Of a DNA stretch of 64,000 nt, positions 33,407 through 42,561 are shown piece by piece. The translations under genes were made by a program, and so were the position numbers. The notes under the pieces are model-generated. The model saw only the letters and a list, made by a program, of their open reading frames with translations, did no database searches and had not been told where the DNA came from. This DNA comes from Dyella subtropica. Its GTDB lineage: Bacteria > Pseudomonadota > Gammaproteobacteria > Xanthomonadales > Rhodanobacteraceae. Each line of letters begins with the position of its first letter. Within the stretch, counting starts at the first letter, position 1. The stretch covers positions 62,001-126,000 of the forward strand of contig NZ_JAPDPD010000009.1 of NCBI RefSeq assembly GCF_026283965.1, in the 5' to 3' direction.

Positions 33407-34675
33407 TTACACTGTGCCGGCGAGCTTGAAGATCGGCAGGTATAGCGACACCACCATGCCACCCACCAACACACCGAGGATCACCATGATCAACGGTTCG
33501 AGCAGGGTGGAGAGGGTATCGACGGCGTTGTTGACCTCTTCCTCGTAGAACTCGGCCACCTTGAACAGCATGCTGTCCAGGGCACCAGATTCTTCGCCGA
33601 TGGCGGTCATCTGCACCACCATGTTCGGAAATAGGCCGGTCTGGCGCATGGCTAGTTGCAGCTGGTGGCCGACCGAGACATCCTCGCGCATCTGTAGGAC
33701 AGCTTCACTGTACACAATGCTGCCGGTAGCGCCGGCAACGGCTTCCAGCGCTTCCACCAATGGCACGCCTGCGCGGAATGTGACGCCCAGGGTGCGAGCG
33801 AAGCGGGCGATGGCTGATTGGCGGAGGATGTTGCCCATCACCGGTAGCTTCAGCATGACGCGGTCGAGGAAATGCGCGACCTTGGTGGAGCGCTTTTTGG
33901 CGGCTATGAGCGCGACAATGCTACCGATGATCAAGCCGATCACCAGCCACCAATAGTGCTGCATGAACTCCGAGGCACTGATAACAATCTGCGTCGGCGC
34001 GGGCAGCTCGGCACCAGCATCCTTGAAGGTCTGCGCAAACACCGGTACTACGAACAGCAGCAGGACCATGCTGACCAGCAAGGCCACCACCAACACCATC
34101 ACCGGATAGAACAGGGCCTTCTTGATCTTGCTCTTGATGCCCTCCATCCGCTCTTTGTAGGTCGCCACGGTGTCCAGCACAGTGTCGAGCACACCGGCCG
34201 ATTCGCCGGCATGCACCAGGTTGCGGTAGAGCTCGTCGAATTGCACCGGGTATTTCGCCAGCGCTTCGTGTAGCGCAGAGCCGCCCTCGATGCCCTGTTT
34301 TACATCGACCAGTATGTTCTTGAAGCGGACGTTCTTTTGACCATCGGCGATGATCTCGAAGGACTGCACCATCGGTACGCCAGAAGCCATCATGGTGGCG
34401 ATCTGGCGACTGAAGATCGCCACATCGCGCGGCTTGACCGTGCTGCCGCTGGCGCCGAACAGCGGCTTGGACCGCTCACGCACGGTCTGCGGGTTCATGC
34501 CCTGGCGGCGCAGTTCGGCCTTGACGAGGGAGGCGTTCTTCGCCGGCATCTCGCCCTTCATGCGCTTGCCGCGCTTGTCCAGTGCCACCCAATCGTAGGT
34601 GGTCATCTGGCTGACGGTGGCACGCTCGGCACCGCGAGTACGCGCGTCTTTGGCAATTGCCGTTACTGTGGCCAT
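33407..34675 (-). CDS. pilC: Type IV pilus inner-membrane platform protein
   Basis: The 422-residue protein contains two GspF domains (about 90-215 and 290-415) with FSRQIATMMASGVPMVQSFE and FARTLGVTFRAGVPLVEALE as their hallmark repeats. A membrane span lies after each (FYPVMVLVVALLVSMVLLLF; TLLEPLIMVILGVLVGGMVV). It anchors the pilus assembly motor at the inner membrane with PilB. ATG 34675 is chosen because the upstream frame lacks similarity. It lies 147 bases after pilB; pilA, which sits between them in related Xanthomonas loci, is absent here. Confidence 0.97.
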   Translation of the reverse strand: MATVTAIAKDARTRGAERATVSQMTTYDWVALDKRGKRMKGEMPAKNASLVKAELRRQGMNPQTVRERSKPLFGASGSTVKPRDVAIFSRQIATMMASGVPMVQSFEIIADGQKNVRFKNILVDVKQGIEGGSALHEALAKYPVQFDELYRNLVHAGESAGVLDTVLDTVATYKERMEGIKSKIKKALFYPVMVLVVALLVSMVLLLFVVPVFAQTFKDAGAELPAPTQIVISASEFMQHYWWLVIGLIIGSIVALIAAKKRSTKVAHFLDRVMLKLPVMGNILRQSAIARFARTLGVTFRAGVPLVEALEAVAGATGSIVYSEAVLQMREDVSVGHQLQLAMRQTGLFPNMVVQMTAIGEESGALDSMLFKVAEFYEEEVNNAVDTLSTLLEPLIMVILGVLVGGMVVSLYLPIFKLAGTV

Positions 34676-34822
34676 GTGCGAATTCCCCTTCAGGCGGTCC
34701 GGCGTTATCAGGGCGCCGGACGGCAGATTTTCTGCAGCATACGTCAATTTCTCCGAGCCATTCCGTGCCACGGGACGCAACTCGAGTGCTACGGGCGTCC
34801 CGATCCGACCGGCTGGCCTCTC

Positions 34823-36544
34823 TTAGTCCTTGGTCACGCGATCGATCTCCGCGAGGCTGGTCACACCATTCTTTACCTTCAGTAAGGCGGAGGCGCGCAG
34901 ATCGTTCACCCCCGCCCTGCGGGCTACCTCGGCGATCTGCAGCGCATTGCCGCCCTGCAGCACGATCTTTTGGATGTCCTCGAGCATAGGCATCACTTGA
35001 TAGATGCCCACGCGCCCCTTGTACCCCTCGTTACAGTTATCGCAACCCACCGCCTCGTAGACGGTCAGCCCAGCATCGATCTCTTCCTGAGTGAAGCCAG
35101 CGGCCAGCAGCGTTTGAGGCGGCAGGTCCATGGGCTTCTTGCAGTCGTGCAGGCGACGGGCCAGACGCTGGGCGATCACCAGGGTTACCGAGGAGGTGAT
35201 GTTGTAAGGCGCGATGCCCATGTTCATCAGGCGTGAGATCGTCTGCGGCGCGTCGTTCGTGTGCAGGGTGGACAGCACCATATGGCCGGTCTGGGCGGCC
35301 TTGATGGCGATCTCGGCCGTTTCCAGGTCGCGGATTTCGCCGACCATGATCACGTCCGGATCTTGGCGCAGGAACGAGCGCAGTGCGGCAGCAAAGGTCA
35401 TGCCGCGCTTTACGTTCTGTTGCACCTGGTTGATGCCCTCGACGCGGATTTCCACGGGGTCTTCGACCGTGGAAATATTGCGCTCGGCGGTGTTGAGGAT
35501 ATTCAGCCCGGTGTACAGCGAGACCGTCTTACCTGAGCCGGTGGGGCCGGTAACCAGCACCATGCCGTAGGGTTTGTGGATGGCCTCCAGGTAAAGCTGC
35601 TTCTGGATTTCCTCGTAACCCAGCTTGTCGATACCCATCTTGGCGGAGGAGCCGTCCAGGATACGCAGCACGATCTTCTCGCCGAACAAGGTGGGCAGCG
35701 TGCTGACGCGGAAGTCCACAGCCCGGCTCTTGGACAGATTCAGCTTGATGCGACCATCCTGGGGCACGCGACGTTCCGCAATGTCCAGGCCGGACATCAC
35801 CTTGAGGCGGGACGAGATGCGGGCCGCCAGTTTCATCGGCGGGCTGGCTATCGCGCGCAGCATGCCGTCCATGCGAAGGCGTACGCGATACTGGGTTTCG
35901 AATGGTTCGAAATGGATATCTGATGCGCCACGTTTAATCGCGTCGACCAGGATCTTGTTGACGAACTTCACCACGGGGGCATCGTCGTTGGCGTTGGCGT
36001 CGATACCGGTGGTGTCGGCATCGTCATCGCCCACTTCCAGCGCCAATTCGTCGAGGTCGCCACCACCCATGTCCGGCACGGCGTTGCTCATGGTGTTGAG
36101 CACGCTTTCGATCACCCGGTACAGTTGGGCGCGCTCCACCAGGATCGGTTCCACCATGCAATTGGAGTGGAACTTGATCTCGTCCAGTGCGTGCGACTGC
36201 ATGGGGTCGGCAATGCCCACGAACAGCCGCTTGCCTCGCCTGAACAGCGGCAGCGCGTGATGTTTGTTGATCAGCGCTTCGCTGATGAGGTTCACCGGCA
36301 TGCTGGCGGGCAGGATCGAAGACACATCCATGGCCGGCATGCCGAATTCAGCCGAAGCGACCTGGGTCAGACGGGCGCTGTCGACCAGGCTGTTGTCCAG
36401 TAGCCATGCTGCCAGCGTGGTCTTGTGGTTGGCAGAATCCACCACTGCCTTGCGCACGTCCGCCTCGGGTAGAACCCCGTCCGATACCAGTCGACGGGCC
36501 ATACCTGACAAACCCGCAAGTGACTGTTGCATTTGCGTCGACAT
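34823..36544 (-). CDS. pilB: Type IV pilus assembly ATPase
   Basis: The 573-residue protein has an N-terminal MshEN-like domain (about 1-150). The ATPase core has Walker A GPTGSGKT at 333-340, the Asp box STVEDPVEI, Walker B DPDVIMVGEIRD and the His box STLHTND. A tetracysteine zinc site follows (C-x-x-P and CDNCNEGYKGRVG). It powers pilus extension. ATG 36544 is preferred to TTG 36550 two codons earlier. Confidence 0.97.
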   Translation of the reverse strand: MSTQMQQSLAGLSGMARRLVSDGVLPEADVRKAVVDSANHKTTLAAWLLDNSLVDSARLTQVASAEFGMPAMDVSSILPASMPVNLISEALINKHHALPLFRRGKRLFVGIADPMQSHALDEIKFHSNCMVEPILVERAQLYRVIESVLNTMSNAVPDMGGGDLDELALEVGDDDADTTGIDANANDDAPVVKFVNKILVDAIKRGASDIHFEPFETQYRVRLRMDGMLRAIASPPMKLAARISSRLKVMSGLDIAERRVPQDGRIKLNLSKSRAVDFRVSTLPTLFGEKIVLRILDGSSAKMGIDKLGYEEIQKQLYLEAIHKPYGMVLVTGPTGSGKTVSLYTGLNILNTAERNISTVEDPVEIRVEGINQVQQNVKRGMTFAAALRSFLRQDPDVIMVGEIRDLETAEIAIKAAQTGHMVLSTLHTNDAPQTISRLMNMGIAPYNITSSVTLVIAQRLARRLHDCKKPMDLPPQTLLAAGFTQEEIDAGLTVYEAVGCDNCNEGYKGRVGIYQVMPMLEDIQKIVLQGGNALQIAEVARRAGVNDLRASALLKVKNGVTSLAEIDRVTKD

Positions 36545-36820
36545 AACCAAAATTCACCCAGCCCCCTGATTGGTGGGGAATTTACTCCAGATAGCGTGGG
36601 AGGTCACCCGTCGTGGTCGGCCGGGTGTGAGCCAGGTGACGGTGTGCTCAGTTTCCAATGGGGGGGGGCAGGGCCTCGACCTGATTCAATATCCGGCCCT
36701 TTCAGCTAGGTAGGGGTGAATCTCGAGACGGCTTCCTGTTGAGATTATTTCGTCAAATCCGCCACAACAGCGCCAAACCATGGCGCGCTATCATCTCCCG
36801 TCAATCTCGGGGGAGTAGCT
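36545..36820. other. Divergent upstream region of pilB and the glycan genes
   Basis: 276 bases without a gene. It holds the promoters for pilB (leftward) and for the glycosyltransferase trio (rightward), and a nine-base G run at 36660-36668. GGGGGAG at about 36809-36815 is the ribosome-binding site for the TTG start at 36821. No convincing GG-N10-GC site was found for pilB. Confidence 0.5.
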
Positions 36821-37675
36821 TTGAAACGCCTAAGTATCATCTTGCCTGCCAAGAACGAAGCGGCTGCACTAATGGCTCTGCTGCCCCGTCTGCGTGACGC
36901 CCAGCCGGAGGCAGAGATCATCGTGGTTGATGACGGCTCCACCGACAGTACGCGGGATATCTGCGCGTCCTTGGGCGTGCGATGCCTATCTTCACCCTAT
37001 TCGATGGGCAATGGCGCAGCCATCAAGCGTGGTGCGCGAGCAGCTAGCGGCGACACCCTGATATTCATGGATGGCGATGGACAGCACGATCCGGCGGACA
37101 TTGCGCGGTTATTGGAGAAGTTGGAGCAAGGTTACGACATGGTCGTTGGCGCGCGTGATTGGGGTAGTCAGGCTGGCGTTGGGCGAGGCGTGGCCAACAC
37201 CGTTTACAACTGGCTTGCCACCTGCATGACTGGTCACGAGGTTGCTGATCTCACTTCTGGTTTTCGGGCGGTGCGCGCAGACAAATTCCGCGAGTTCCTG
37301 CACTTGCTACCGAATGGGTTCTCATATCCGACCACCAGCACCATGGCTTTCTTTCGCAGTGCTTACCCGGTGGCCTACCTCCCAATCAAGGCCTCGCAGC
37401 GCGTGGGCAAGAGTCACATCAAGCCGATTCGTGATGGGATCCGGTTCTTGCTCATCATTTTCAAGATCGCCACGCTGTACTCGCCGTTGAAGCTGTTTGT
37501 GCCGGCCAGCGCGTTGTTCTTCCTGCTTGGCTGTGCGAATTATGCATGGACGTTTGCTCATGGAGGGCGCCTGACCAACATGAGCACGCTGCTATGGAGT
37601 GCAGCGGTCATTGTGTTCCTTATTGGCTTGATCTCTGAGCAGATCACTGCGCTGACCTATCGCCGCGATGCCTGA
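36821..37675 (+). CDS. Family 2 glycosyltransferase, polyprenyl-phosphate type with membrane tail
   Basis: The 284-residue protein has a GT-A fold: LSIILPAKNEA, VVDDGSTDST and IFMDGDGQHDP (metal-binding D-x-D-like), then LTSGFRAVR. Two membrane helices lie at the C-terminus (about 225-245 and 258-278). This matches dolichol-phosphate-mannose synthase/GtrB-like enzymes that load a sugar onto undecaprenyl phosphate. The TTG start at 36821 has a GGGGGAG site. It overlaps the next glycosyltransferase gene by eight bases and opens the plus-strand arm of the O-antigen locus. Confidence 0.88.
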   Translation: MKRLSIILPAKNEAAALMALLPRLRDAQPEAEIIVVDDGSTDSTRDICASLGVRCLSSPYSMGNGAAIKRGARAASGDTLIFMDGDGQHDPADIARLLEKLEQGYDMVVGARDWGSQAGVGRGVANTVYNWLATCMTGHEVADLTSGFRAVRADKFREFLHLLPNGFSYPTTSTMAFFRSAYPVAYLPIKASQRVGKSHIKPIRDGIRFLLIIFKIATLYSPLKLFVPASALFFLLGCANYAWTFAHGGRLTNMSTLLWSAAVIVFLIGLISEQITALTYRRDA

Positions 37676-38831
37676 GCGTCGGGATCCGCGTCCATGGGCG
37701 TTGCTGGTGACACGCAACTTTCCCCCGCTTGTTGGTGGAATGGAGCGACTCAATCGGAAACTGCTGGAGGCCTTGCAGCCAGCATGGCGCATGGCATTGT
37801 GTGGGCCCGACGGGTGCGAAGGGTTTGTTGCGCCGTCGGTGCTGGTCCGGCAAAGCCACGTCAAGTCGCTGCCACTGTTTCTGACTCACGCGCTGTGGCA
37901 AGCACTTGCGTTGGCGTTGCAGTACAAGCCCCAGGTGGTCGTGGCGGGCAGCGGTCTTACAGCGCCTATCGCATGGCTGGTTGCGCGCTGCTGTGGTGCC
38001 AAGGCCATCGTCTACCTTCACGGACTCGATGTCATTGCTCCAAACTTCATTTATCAGGCGTTGTGGCTCCCCTTCATTCGGCGATGCGATCTCGCACTGG
38101 TAAACAGCTTGAACACGGCGGAGCTGGCCAAGGGGGCGCGCATCGTGCCGGAGCGGCTACGGGTGCTGAATCCGGGTACGGACATTCCGGACCTGGATGC
38201 TGCCGCGGGTACGAAGTTTCGCCGCAGCAATGCTCTTGGCCAGCGGCCGGTATTGCTCTCAGTGGGCCGCTTGACGCAGCGTAAGGGATTGGCCCCTTTT
38301 GTTCGGCACGCTATGCCGGCCATCTTGGCGCGTCATCCCGATGCGCTGCTGCTGATCATCGGTGCCGAGGCGCGTCAGGCGCTCCACGCGCAGGCAGGTT
38401 CTCAGCAGGAGCGCATCCTCGCGGCGGCTCGCGAAGTAGGGGTCGAATCCAGCCTCCGATTCCTTGGGAACTGCGACGAGGATACGCTCGGAGCAGCATA
38501 CCAGGCGGCCAATGTGCATGTCTTCCCCGTACTCGATCAGCCCGGCGACGTAGAGGGTTTCGGGATGGTCGCCCTGGAAGCGGCGGCACATGGGTTGCCC
38601 ACTGTGGCATTCAACGTCGGTGGTGTGCCTGACGCGGTCCTGGATGGGCAAACGGGCGACCTTATCGGCAGCGGGGACTATGTGTCGATGAGCGATGCCA
38701 TTGCCCGAAGGCTGGGTCAGACTCACGACCCGACCACCGTGGTGACGTGTCGCAACTTTGCGGCAGGAAAGTCCTGGTCGATTTTTGGTGAGCGTTTGCG
38801 TCAAATGCTGACAGAGCGGATGGTCGATTAA
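37668..38831 (+). CDS. GT-B family 4 glycosyltransferase
   Basis: The 387-residue protein has an N-domain with TRNFPPLVGGMERLNRKLLE (G-G-x-E loop) and YLHGLDVIA. The C-domain has LLSVGRLTQRKGLAPFV, then DVEGFGMVALEAAAHGLPTVA, which includes the E-x7-E donor-sugar motif of GT4 enzymes. It transfers a sugar from a nucleotide donor to the growing glycan. ATG 37668 overlaps the previous gene. Donor and acceptor are not known. Confidence 0.93.
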   Translation: MPERRDPRPWALLVTRNFPPLVGGMERLNRKLLEALQPAWRMALCGPDGCEGFVAPSVLVRQSHVKSLPLFLTHALWQALALALQYKPQVVVAGSGLTAPIAWLVARCCGAKAIVYLHGLDVIAPNFIYQALWLPFIRRCDLALVNSLNTAELAKGARIVPERLRVLNPGTDIPDLDAAAGTKFRRSNALGQRPVLLSVGRLTQRKGLAPFVRHAMPAILARHPDALLLIIGAEARQALHAQAGSQQERILAAAREVGVESSLRFLGNCDEDTLGAAYQAANVHVFPVLDQPGDVEGFGMVALEAAAHGLPTVAFNVGGVPDAVLDGQTGDLIGSGDYVSMSDAIARRLGQTHDPTTVVTCRNFAAGKSWSIFGERLRQMLTERMVD

Positions 38832-38833
38832 CC

Positions 38834-39610
38834 ATGAATACTCCGGTTGCCGGTGAATCCACTACAAGAGAGGAAGCGTCGCGACAGCCGCACGCTGTGC
38901 TGGATCTCCCGTCGCGTCAGCTGAAAGGCCTAAAGATTGAGCGGCTTCTCGGCCTCGAGTCTCGTCCACAGCCCATTCGAATGCTTGAGGTGGGTACAGG
39001 GTCGGGTGGCATCGCGTATTACTTCGGTAGGCATGCAAAGCTCCGCTGTGAGGTCGACGCGGTCGATGTGGTCGATAACAGACTGGTCGAGGATGGCTAT
39101 CGTTTCCAGCGCGTGCAGGGCACGCGACTGCCATTCGCCGATGGGTCCTTCGATGTCGTGCTGACTAACCATGTCATCGAACACGTCGGTGAAGAGCGGG
39201 AGCAGCGCGCGCATCTCGCAGAGATACATCGCGTACTGCGCCCGGACGGTGTGGGCTACCTCGCCGTGCCCAATCGCTGGATGCTGGTGGAGCCGCACTA
39301 CAAACTCGCCTTTCTCAGCTGGTTGCCGCGCAGATGGCGAACGCCGTACCTGCGCGCCATGAAGAAGGGACGTGATTACGATTGCGAGCCCTTGCAGATG
39401 CTCCAGCTTGAGTCCCTTCTTGATGATGCCGGTTTTCGATTCAGTAACCTATGTATCGAGGCTGCGCGAGCAACACTGGATATCGAAAAAAAAGGCTCAG
39501 TGCTTGCCGGCGTGCTAAGGCGCATGCCGGATAGGGTCATTGCGCCTTTTCGATGCCTCATCCCTACGCTCATCTATCGCATCGAGCGATCTGCGTGTGT
39601 CAACAGGTAG
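38834..39610 (+). CDS. Class I SAM-dependent methyltransferase
   Basis: The 258-residue protein carries motif I MLEVGTGSGGIAYYFG, a motif II-like acidic stretch VDAVDVVD, and LPFADGSFDVVLTNHVIEHV. It belongs to the UbiE/Methyltransf_11 type. It follows the GT4 gene by two bases, so it probably methylates a sugar or a glycan end group. Its last 37 bases overlap the 3' end of the opposite-strand glycosyltransferase gene, a real tail-to-tail overlap. Confidence 0.87.
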   Translation: MNTPVAGESTTREEASRQPHAVLDLPSRQLKGLKIERLLGLESRPQPIRMLEVGTGSGGIAYYFGRHAKLRCEVDAVDVVDNRLVEDGYRFQRVQGTRLPFADGSFDVVLTNHVIEHVGEEREQRAHLAEIHRVLRPDGVGYLAVPNRWMLVEPHYKLAFLSWLPRRWRTPYLRAMKKGRDYDCEPLQMLQLESLLDDAGFRFSNLCIEAARATLDIEKKGSVLAGVLRRMPDRVIAPFRCLIPTLIYRIERSACVNR

Positions 39611-40659
39611 TCCAGTCGCTCGGCAAGAGTCGTCCAGCCTGCGGTCAATCCATAGTCCGCTCTCGGTGATGCGATCAGATCAAGCATGCGCTGCGCTAGG
39701 GCATCGGCGTCGCCCACGGGGGCGAGATGTTCTTTCCGCCCGTCCAGCATCCATCGCACCGGGTCAGTTGCCGTCGCGGCTACCGGAACGCCGCAGGCCA
39801 TCGCTTCGCACAACTTGGCGGGATAGCTGTATCGGCCAAAATTGGTGTCTGCAGTGATAACACAGGCTATATCGAGTGCGTTGATCAACACAGGAAGCTG
39901 GTCGTCTGGAATGTAGCCTAGGGCAATGACTCCTGGCTCTTTAAGTGCATATTCCGGGGGGCGTCCACTAAGGACCAACTGCAGGTTCTTCTGCACGGAG
40001 CGGGCGCGTCTGAATGCCTCGATAAGTAGGCCGGAGCCCCGATTGGTGGCCCAGCTGCCGATATAACCCGCTAGAGTCGCATGGCTGGGCAAGGCCAGGC
40101 GTTCTCTGCACTGCATCCTGTCCAGCGGAACAAATTCTGGATCTGCGGCCATAGGGAGTACTTCCACCGGATGCCCATTGCGGCGATGCGATTGCAGAAG
40201 TCGTGCGAGCTGCGGTCCCGCAGCTGTAACGAGGTCGGCCGAACGTACCGCGCGGCGCCACATCCAATGCAATGGCAGATTCCATTGCATATAGGCTTCG
40301 AAGTTGTCATATGCATCTATGGCGAGGTGGGCGCGTGTGCGCTCGGCCAGATGACCTGCCAGCCAGCCACAATACGTGTCGGAGAAGCCAACGACCCAGT
40401 TGGGCTTGAATGTTTCAGCTTCATGTTTGGCGGTCTGAAGAAGTCGATACGGGCCTAGTGTGCGAAAGTCATGGCTGATCCAATCGATCCCCTCGAAATG
40501 CCTGCGTAGAGACGGGAGTCGATGGTGACTGCACAGCAGAACCTGTACCTCGTGTCCTCGCGCAGCCAATACTTTCGGCAGATGAAAGAAGCGTCCGTAG
40601 GGGCGTTCGATCAGATCGCGCTGCTGGGGGTGTCTTTTGCAGACAAAGAGAATTCTCAT
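39574..40659 (-). CDS. GT-B glycosyltransferase (GT4-like)
   Basis: The 361-residue protein starts MRILFVCKRHPQQRDLIERP and has GSWATNRGSGLLIEAF and LVLSGRPPEYALK. It then has YSYPAKLCEAMACGVPVAAT, the donor-binding E-x7-E region of GT4. It is the last gene of the long minus-strand operon, overlapping the previous one by ATGA. Its 3' end overlaps the plus-strand methyltransferase gene. The sugar donor is unknown. Confidence 0.88.
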   Translation of the reverse strand: MRILFVCKRHPQQRDLIERPYGRFFHLPKVLAARGHEVQVLLCSHHRLPSLRRHFEGIDWISHDFRTLGPYRLLQTAKHEAETFKPNWVVGFSDTYCGWLAGHLAERTRAHLAIDAYDNFEAYMQWNLPLHWMWRRAVRSADLVTAAGPQLARLLQSHRRNGHPVEVLPMAADPEFVPLDRMQCRERLALPSHATLAGYIGSWATNRGSGLLIEAFRRARSVQKNLQLVLSGRPPEYALKEPGVIALGYIPDDQLPVLINALDIACVITADTNFGRYSYPAKLCEAMACGVPVAATATDPVRWMLDGRKEHLAPVGDADALAQRMLDLIASPRADYGLTAGWTTLAERLDYLLTHADRSMR

Positions 40660-41795
40660 CAGCGACCCGTGCCATCGCGAAGGAGATTGATGAGATGCGA
40701 GGCTGAGCGCCGGAAATCGTAATGTACAGCGGCTTTGCGCGCGCCTTCACTAAACGTTGTGTAGTCCGTCATGAGATTTTGGCATGCTTCAAGCAGCGTT
40801 TCGGTGCGGTGTGATCGCACCTGGATGCCTGCATGATGGAGCGAGACTGGATTGAGTCCGACAAAGTCCGATGCGATCACGGGCAAGGCGGCAGCAAAAT
40901 AATTGAACATCTTGCCTGCCGGCGAGCTCAAGTAATTGAAGTCACTACTGTGGCGATCGAGTTCGTAGAGGCAGAGCCCGATGTCAAAGTTGGAAAGGAA
41001 AGTGAGGATGGAGCTCTCAGGCACATAGTGCTTGCTGATGATGATGCGGCCAGCATTGACGAGGTCTTGGTATTGCTCTCGAATAATGGCCAGCCCCTGC
41101 TCGGTGTGAATTCCCTGTAGGGTCAGCGTGGCTTCTGGCCATGCCCTGATTAACTCCAGCATGGCCACGAGACCGTGCAGTGGCATGATGTGGCCTAGGT
41201 ATACGAGACGTGGACTGCTACGGTCGATGGCATGATGCGTTGACGCGATGGGTGATATGGGTGCATCCGGCGCATTCTGGACATAGAAGACCGGGAGCTT
41301 TGAGGCGATTGCCTTACCGAACTGATACTCCAGTCGCTCTGGGCTCTGAATCGTGATTGAAAGTGCGTGCTTGCCAACTAGACGTTGGAGAATCGGATGC
41401 CAGCCGATTTCAAGGGAAAGAAAGTGAAATGGCTTGCCCAACAGTTTTGCCGCCATAGCGCCATCAGCATCTATCGCAATGACCTGAGTCGAGTTGCCGA
41501 TGTCCTTTCGCGCCGAATGTGCAAGGGCCAGAGTGCGAAACAGTCGATAGCAGCCAGTCTTTTTTAATAGTTGAGCCAGTAGGCCAGGCACTTTGATGCG
41601 ATGGAATCGTGCTGGATCGAGAATGCCGTTGTCGACACGCCCTGTATCCAATACGTGAGCGTGTACGGTGAAATATTTCGAGAGCAGATCGGCTAGGCGA
41701 AGTAGTGTGGGTGAATAAGCAGCCCAGTCATCCGGAAATAGAATTAGCACATTGGGTCTCGACCCAGAATGCTGGGAATGGATATGGTGAGACAT
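40659..41795 (-). CDS. Glycosyltransferase-like protein of the glycan operon
   Basis: The 378-residue protein shows GT-B features: RPNVLILFPDDWAAYSPTLLRLADLL, LVYLGHIMPLHGLVAMLELI, and near the end SPAGKMFNYFAAALPVIAS (a nucleotide-sugar binding stretch). It lies directly between a methyltransferase and a GT4 gene. ATG 41795 is chosen because it removes most overlap with the preceding gene; ATG 41843 would add 16 residues but lacks a ribosome-binding site. The specificity is unknown. Confidence 0.75.
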   Translation of the reverse strand: MSHHIHSQHSGSRPNVLILFPDDWAAYSPTLLRLADLLSKYFTVHAHVLDTGRVDNGILDPARFHRIKVPGLLAQLLKKTGCYRLFRTLALAHSARKDIGNSTQVIAIDADGAMAAKLLGKPFHFLSLEIGWHPILQRLVGKHALSITIQSPERLEYQFGKAIASKLPVFYVQNAPDAPISPIASTHHAIDRSSPRLVYLGHIMPLHGLVAMLELIRAWPEATLTLQGIHTEQGLAIIREQYQDLVNAGRIIISKHYVPESSILTFLSNFDIGLCLYELDRHSSDFNYLSSPAGKMFNYFAAALPVIASDFVGLNPVSLHHAGIQVRSHRTETLLEACQNLMTDYTTFSEGARKAAVHYDFRRSASHLINLLRDGTGR

Positions 41796-41799
41796 TGCC

Positions 41800-42561
41800 T
41801 CAGGTGCGTCTAGCAAGATAGCAGGCGTTCCAGGTTGCTTCATTGAGAGGTTTTCCGCTCAACCATTCCTCATCCAATATAAGCTCGAACCCGGTCTTTT
41901 CGCAGGCATCAATGACATCATTGCGGAACAGGTAGCGCAAATGGTGCGTTTCCTCAATTAGATGCCATTCGGTTGTGGGTGGCTGTCTCGTGAAGAATCG
42001 ATACCGTACATCGACCGTTTGATGCTCAGGGTCATGTTTCGGTTGTGCAATGCGCACGATGTCCATTGATTCGGCCCTCAAGTCCCGAACTCTGGTGTCT
42101 GGTCCACTGGCTCTAACCGCAGGTCCGTGCCAGCTGTCGAACAGAAACAAGCCCCCCTTGGGAAGATGGGCCGCGGCTGTGGAGAACGCGTCAATCAATG
42201 CCCGTGGTGTCGCCATGTAGTTCAGTACATGGAAACAAGCGATGACCGCGTCAAACAGAAGGGCTCCCCGATAACGGGTGGCATCGGCTGTCAGGAACGA
42301 AACACCTTCCAAATGATGTCGAGAGAGTCGCTCATTAGCCAGCGTAACCATGTCATGACTGGCATCGATCCCGACAACGTGTCGGCTTGCGCGAGCGAGC
42401 TCGATGGCATGCCGGCCCGTGCCCGAGCCGAGCTCAAGCAGGTGTTTGCAATCGTGCGAGTGCATGTCCAGCAGCTTAATGACATAGGTGGCTTCTGCCG
42501 CATAGTCTTTATCGGCATAGACCGTATCGTAAAAGCGAGCGAGGTTGCCGAAGATACTCAT
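41800..42561 (-). CDS. Class I SAM-dependent methyltransferase
   Basis: The 253-residue protein has a SAM motif HLLELGSGTGRHAIELA, an acidic motif II VVGIDAS, and FDAVIACFHVLNYMATP. The C-terminal half has FDSWHGPAV, seen in methyltransferases that modify deoxysugars. It overlaps the aminotransferase stop by four bases. Given its place after a perosamine-type gene it may N- or O-methylate an amino sugar (inference). Confidence 0.87.
   Translation of the reverse strand: MSIFGNLARFYDTVYADKDYAAEATYVIKLLDMHSHDCKHLLELGSGTGRHAIELARASRHVVGIDASHDMVTLANERLSRHHLEGVSFLTADATRYRGALLFDAVIACFHVLNYMATPRALIDAFSTAAAHLPKGGLFLFDSWHGPAVRASGPDTRVRDLRAESMDIVRIAQPKHDPEHQTVDVRYRFFTRQPPTTEWHLIEETHHLRYLFRNDVIDACEKTGFELILDEEWLSGKPLNEATWNACYLARRT

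Noticed and set aside
34755-34770. TGGCACG sequence upstream of pilC on the minus strand, like a sigma-54 -24 element
   Set aside because: The following GC lies at nine bases rather than ten from GG, so the strict spacing fails.
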